Shown: piece after piece, positions 61,672 through 64,000 of the stretch
How the letters are laid out: every line of letters starts with the position of its first letter
Numbering within the stretch: position 1 is the stretch's first letter
Assembly: GCF_009177065.1 (NCBI RefSeq)
Contig: NZ_WEZF01000029.1
Location: forward strand, 1 to 64,000
DNA length: 64,000 bases
Direction: 5' to 3'
Origin: Tautonia marina
GTDB lineage: Bacteria > Planctomycetota > Planctomycetia > Isosphaerales > Isosphaeraceae
Notes under the pieces: generated by a model
Told to the model about the DNA's origin: nothing
Database searches by the model: none
What the model saw: the letters and a program-made list of their open reading frames with translations, nothing else
Program-made: the position numbers and the translations under genes

Positions 61672-62166
61672 TCAGGTCCGCAGGTCGGCCTCGCAAATGA
61701 CCTCGAATCCGGTGTCACGCAAGATCTGGCCGGCCAGCTCCACATTGTCGATATGCATCGCCACGGCGGCTCGACCGTGGGGGTGAACGATCAAGGGGTA
61801 GGCGTAGTGGATATTCACCTCCCCCTGAAGCAAGGCGGTGCAAATGTCTCCCAGCGTCCGGGAGCCTGCGGTCAACTCGGCCACGAGCAGCTCGTTTTCG
61901 GCAAACGGCAGCTCAGACTTTTGCAGGATCTCTCGGCCTTGCTCGCTATGGCTAAGCATGATTCGCACGATGCAGCAATCGGCCGAATCGGCGATCGAGA
62001 GCCCGGCAATCCGGACCTTTGTCCCGGTGAACGATCGCACCAGTTCCAGCAATTGCCCGACACGATTCTCCAGAAACACGGAGAATTGCGTGATGGTCGG
62101 CCACGAGTAGCCTTCCAGGGTCTCGAACCCCAGTCCGCTCTCGCCTCCTCCTTCGCCCAGACTCAT
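61672..62166 (-). CDS. ACT-domain protein
   Basis: 164 residues with two tandem ACT-like folds: the first (about 25-90) starts TITQFSVFLENRVGQLLELV, the second (about 90-160) includes ELLVAELTAGSRTLGDICTA and AAVAMHIDNVELAGQILRDTG. Such paired ACT proteins bind amino acids and are sometimes annotated as acetolactate-synthase-like regulators, but no ilv genes are near. The cysteine pair in DSADCCIVRI is notable. It probably senses an amino acid in the cytosol. The ATG lies at the right end; the upstream 460 bases hold its promoter. Confidence 0.82.
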   Translation of the reverse strand: MSLGEGGGESGLGFETLEGYSWPTITQFSVFLENRVGQLLELVRSFTGTKVRIAGLSIADSADCCIVRIMLSHSEQGREILQKSELPFAENELLVAELTAGSRTLGDICTALLQGEVNIHYAYPLIVHPHGRAAVAMHIDNVELAGQILRDTGFEVICEADLRT

Positions 62167-62630
62167 GGCGTCTCCCTGCTCATCCCTGGAGCCGATGCGA
62201 CGCAGCCGATCCCTTTGGGAGAGAAGTTCCCGGAGCGGCTCGGGCTCGAATCCGAATCGATGTGACTCACCCGAACCGGTGATCGTTTCAAATGTTAATG
62301 AGCAACCGGTTCCCGGTCAATCATCCTCTCTGTTCCCCACCTTCGGAACCCTCGGGCCTTCCCTTCCCGGGCACCTCGGCGATTTGGGGAAAGCCCGGCC
62401 CCTCTGGTTGCCGATGGGAAGATGACACAAGCGGATTGAATCTCTCGGGGGCCGTGGGCGTCCCTGGAGAGAATGGGGCTCTGCGCCGGTTGGACCGGCG
62501 CCGCCAGTGGTGATCGGAGCCTCTGTTCCTGTTTCAAGTTCCCCAACCGCACGTCCCGGGGCGATCCGGAATCGACCGGCTCGAACCCGCAACGGCCGGG
62601 CGGCCCGCTCCCCTCCGAGAGGTGGTATTC
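62167..62630. other. Intergenic region
   Basis: 464 bases between divergent genes with no supported gene. Longer minus-strand frames crossing it continue into the next coding region and look like shadows. I see no clear promoter hexamers on either strand. Confidence 0.45.
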
Positions 62631-63956
62631 ATGTACTGGCGACTGCGTGACCTGGTCCGGGCCGGGGCGGCCGCGGGCCTGCTCTTCGCGATGGCCGGCC
62701 CGATGCTCCGGGCCCAGGAGCCGACCGAGCCCCTGCCCGGTGCCTCGATGCTGGGCGAAACCATCGACATTCTCCGCGCCCAGCGGACCGGTGCCCTTGA
62801 GGTCGAGGCCCGAGGCGCGGGGAACGACCGGGTCGAGCTGCGACTCCGCAACACGTCCAACCGACGGCTCCACGTCGTCTTGCCTCCGGGGCTGGTGGCC
62901 TCGGCGGCGGCCGGCCAGTTCCAGAGCATGGGCCTGGGCACGCCGACCAATCAGCCCGAAGCCTTCGGCCGGTTCGAGTCCCTGGCCCCGGCCAATCTGC
63001 CCGGCTTCCGGTCGATCGCCGTCAGCAGCTCCTCGGCCGGCGAGGCGGTTACGGTTCCTGCCGGTCAGGAAGTCTCCGTCGGTCTGCCGGCGGTCTGCCT
63101 CAACTACGGCCTGCCCGATCCGAAGCCCTCGAACCGCTTCGAGCTGATGGACGTGTCCGAGTACACCCCCGACCCCCGCGTGCAGAAGGCCCTGCGGTCG
63201 CTGGCGACCCTCGGCACCGGCCGTCGGGTGGCTCAGGTCGTCATGTGGCACGCCTGCAACGGCCTCTCCGTGCCTCAGGTCGCCCGGCTCGCTCCCAAGC
63301 TCGCCAACAAGTGGGAACTCGCTCTGGCCGGTCGCTTCATCGAAGCGCTCGACGCCTCGACCGCCGGTGATCTTGTCGATCCGGCCTACCTGACCGCCAA
63401 CCGCGTCTTCGTCCGGGTTCAAGGCGAAGGCGACCTGGCCGACGACGCCGCTCGCCTGGCCGACTCGCTCGACGGCTCGACCCTCTTCGGCCTGCCCGTT
63501 CAGACCGTCCGGGGCTCCGAGAACCCGGTTGCCTCCGGTCCTGCCCTCTCGCTGGTCATCACCCTCGTCGGCTCGTCCGACAGCCAGACGGCCGGCCGCG
63601 TCGCCGTGCATGGCCTCGGGCTCGATCAGGAATGGGTCCACGGCGGATCGGCCAAGCTGGCGATCGACGTCCCCGCGACCTCGCTCGACGGCGCGATTCT
63701 CGTCTCGGCCGTCGATCGTGCCGTCGCCGGTCAGTTCGTTAAGGTCCGCCGCGTCGGATCGAGCGACGGTCTCACCCGGCTCCGCGTCGAAAACGGCCTG
63801 CCGCTGACTGTCGCCTCCTTGATCCTCGACGCCTCCCCTGAGGGTGGCGCGTATGTTCCCTTCGAGGCCGTCGGCATCAGCCCGCTCCGCTCCGTCGAGC
63901 TGACCGTCCCCGCCGCCGGGGCCCGCATCGAGTCGCTCGAATTCAACGGCCTTTGA
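62631..63956 (+). CDS. Exported hypothetical protein
   Basis: 441 residues from the ATG at 62631; GAGAGG lies eight bases upstream, while a GTG at 62622 overlaps that site. A signal peptide ends near LRAQEP. No family recognised. The body is Ala/Leu/Val-rich with beta-like segments such as DRVELRLRNTSNRRLHVVLP and EVSVGLPAVCLNYGLPDP, and a helical middle (VQKALRSLATLGTGRRVAQV). The fold may resemble a large secreted adhesin-like or envelope protein of planctomycetes, but this is only an impression. It ends 44 bases before the window edge, so a following gene cannot be judged. Confidence 0.7.
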   Translation: MYWRLRDLVRAGAAAGLLFAMAGPMLRAQEPTEPLPGASMLGETIDILRAQRTGALEVEARGAGNDRVELRLRNTSNRRLHVVLPPGLVASAAAGQFQSMGLGTPTNQPEAFGRFESLAPANLPGFRSIAVSSSSAGEAVTVPAGQEVSVGLPAVCLNYGLPDPKPSNRFELMDVSEYTPDPRVQKALRSLATLGTGRRVAQVVMWHACNGLSVPQVARLAPKLANKWELALAGRFIEALDASTAGDLVDPAYLTANRVFVRVQGEGDLADDAARLADSLDGSTLFGLPVQTVRGSENPVASGPALSLVITLVGSSDSQTAGRVAVHGLGLDQEWVHGGSAKLAIDVPATSLDGAILVSAVDRAVAGQFVKVRRVGSSDGLTRLRVENGLPLTVASLILDASPEGGAYVPFEAVGISPLRSVELTVPAAGARIESLEFNGL

Positions 63957-64000
63957 TCGGTACCGTTGACCTTCGAGCCCTCGCGTCAGCGGGACCGGAG

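Overview
The window is high-GC bacterial chromosomal DNA that looks like a planctomycete, most likely the Isosphaeraceae/Isosphaerales side of Planctomycetota. The clearest lineage markers are a PSCyt1-DUF1549-DUF1553 protein followed by a Tat-exported DUF1501 protein, a large membrane-anchored Ser/Thr kinase with a TPR-rich C-terminus, a Tat-exported Gfo/Idh/MocA oxidoreductase, and several long secreted proteins with coiled coils or proline-rich segments. I saw no rRNA, tRNA, CRISPR array, transposase or prophage module. This placement is inference from gene families, not from a marker-gene tree.

Layout. 0.5-5.1 kb: DUF1549/DUF1553 protein, DUF1501 protein and a GNAT acetyltransferase, closed by a strong hairpin terminator. 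5.2-9.2 kb: a minus-strand anchored coiled-coil protein with an EF-hand-like loop, divergent from a secreted M28 peptidase with PA and PDZ domains. 9.3-13.3 kb: an overlapping lipoprotein-ATPase-permease operon resembling a ferric/thiosulfate-type ABC importer, whose ATPase has lost its normal LSGGQ signature. 13.4-17.9 kb: Ser/Thr kinase, an unrecognised minus-strand protein, and a gene-poor stretch with a 45-bp tandem repeat. 17.9-22.3 kb: carA, purA, uppS, cdsA. 22.4-32.8 kb: a collinear run phoH, pgpH-like HD phosphohydrolase, ybeY, corC/ybeX-like, recO, a BamD-like lipoprotein, lptE-like, folP and proA, covering RNA processing, cell-envelope and outer-membrane biogenesis, folate and proline synthesis.

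32.8-45.3 kb: a minus-strand dTDP-rhamnose-reductase-like SDR, a ParB-like regulator, a GT39-like membrane glycosyltransferase, a minus-strand KaiC-like ATPase, a secretin with two secreted companions (an OmpA-like and a TPR lipoprotein), a Gfo/Idh/MocA oxidoreductase, a small membrane protein and an MFS exporter. 45.4-53.8 kb: an ABC-F protein, then on the minus strand a complete tripartite export operon (HlyB-like ABC exporter with a histidine-rich linker, HlyD-like adaptor, TolC-like channel) and a short HPF-like ribosome hibernation factor. 54.0-64.0 kb: an NhaR-like LysR regulator, a thioredoxin-trypsin fusion, a second coiled-coil protein related in plan to the one at 5.2 kb, an LpqC-like esterase, a Rad52-family annealing protein, an ACT-domain protein and an unrecognised secreted protein.

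Most of the window is housekeeping DNA. Points that deserve attention are the ABC ATPase with a broken signature motif, the exporter with a His/Gly linker and altered Q-loop, the purA promoter with a perfect palindrome just downstream of it, the thioredoxin-protease fusion, the Rad52 gene, the two-member coiled-coil family and the 45-bp repeat. I did not find a clearly new multi-gene system; the export operon and the secretin group are the best candidates for one.
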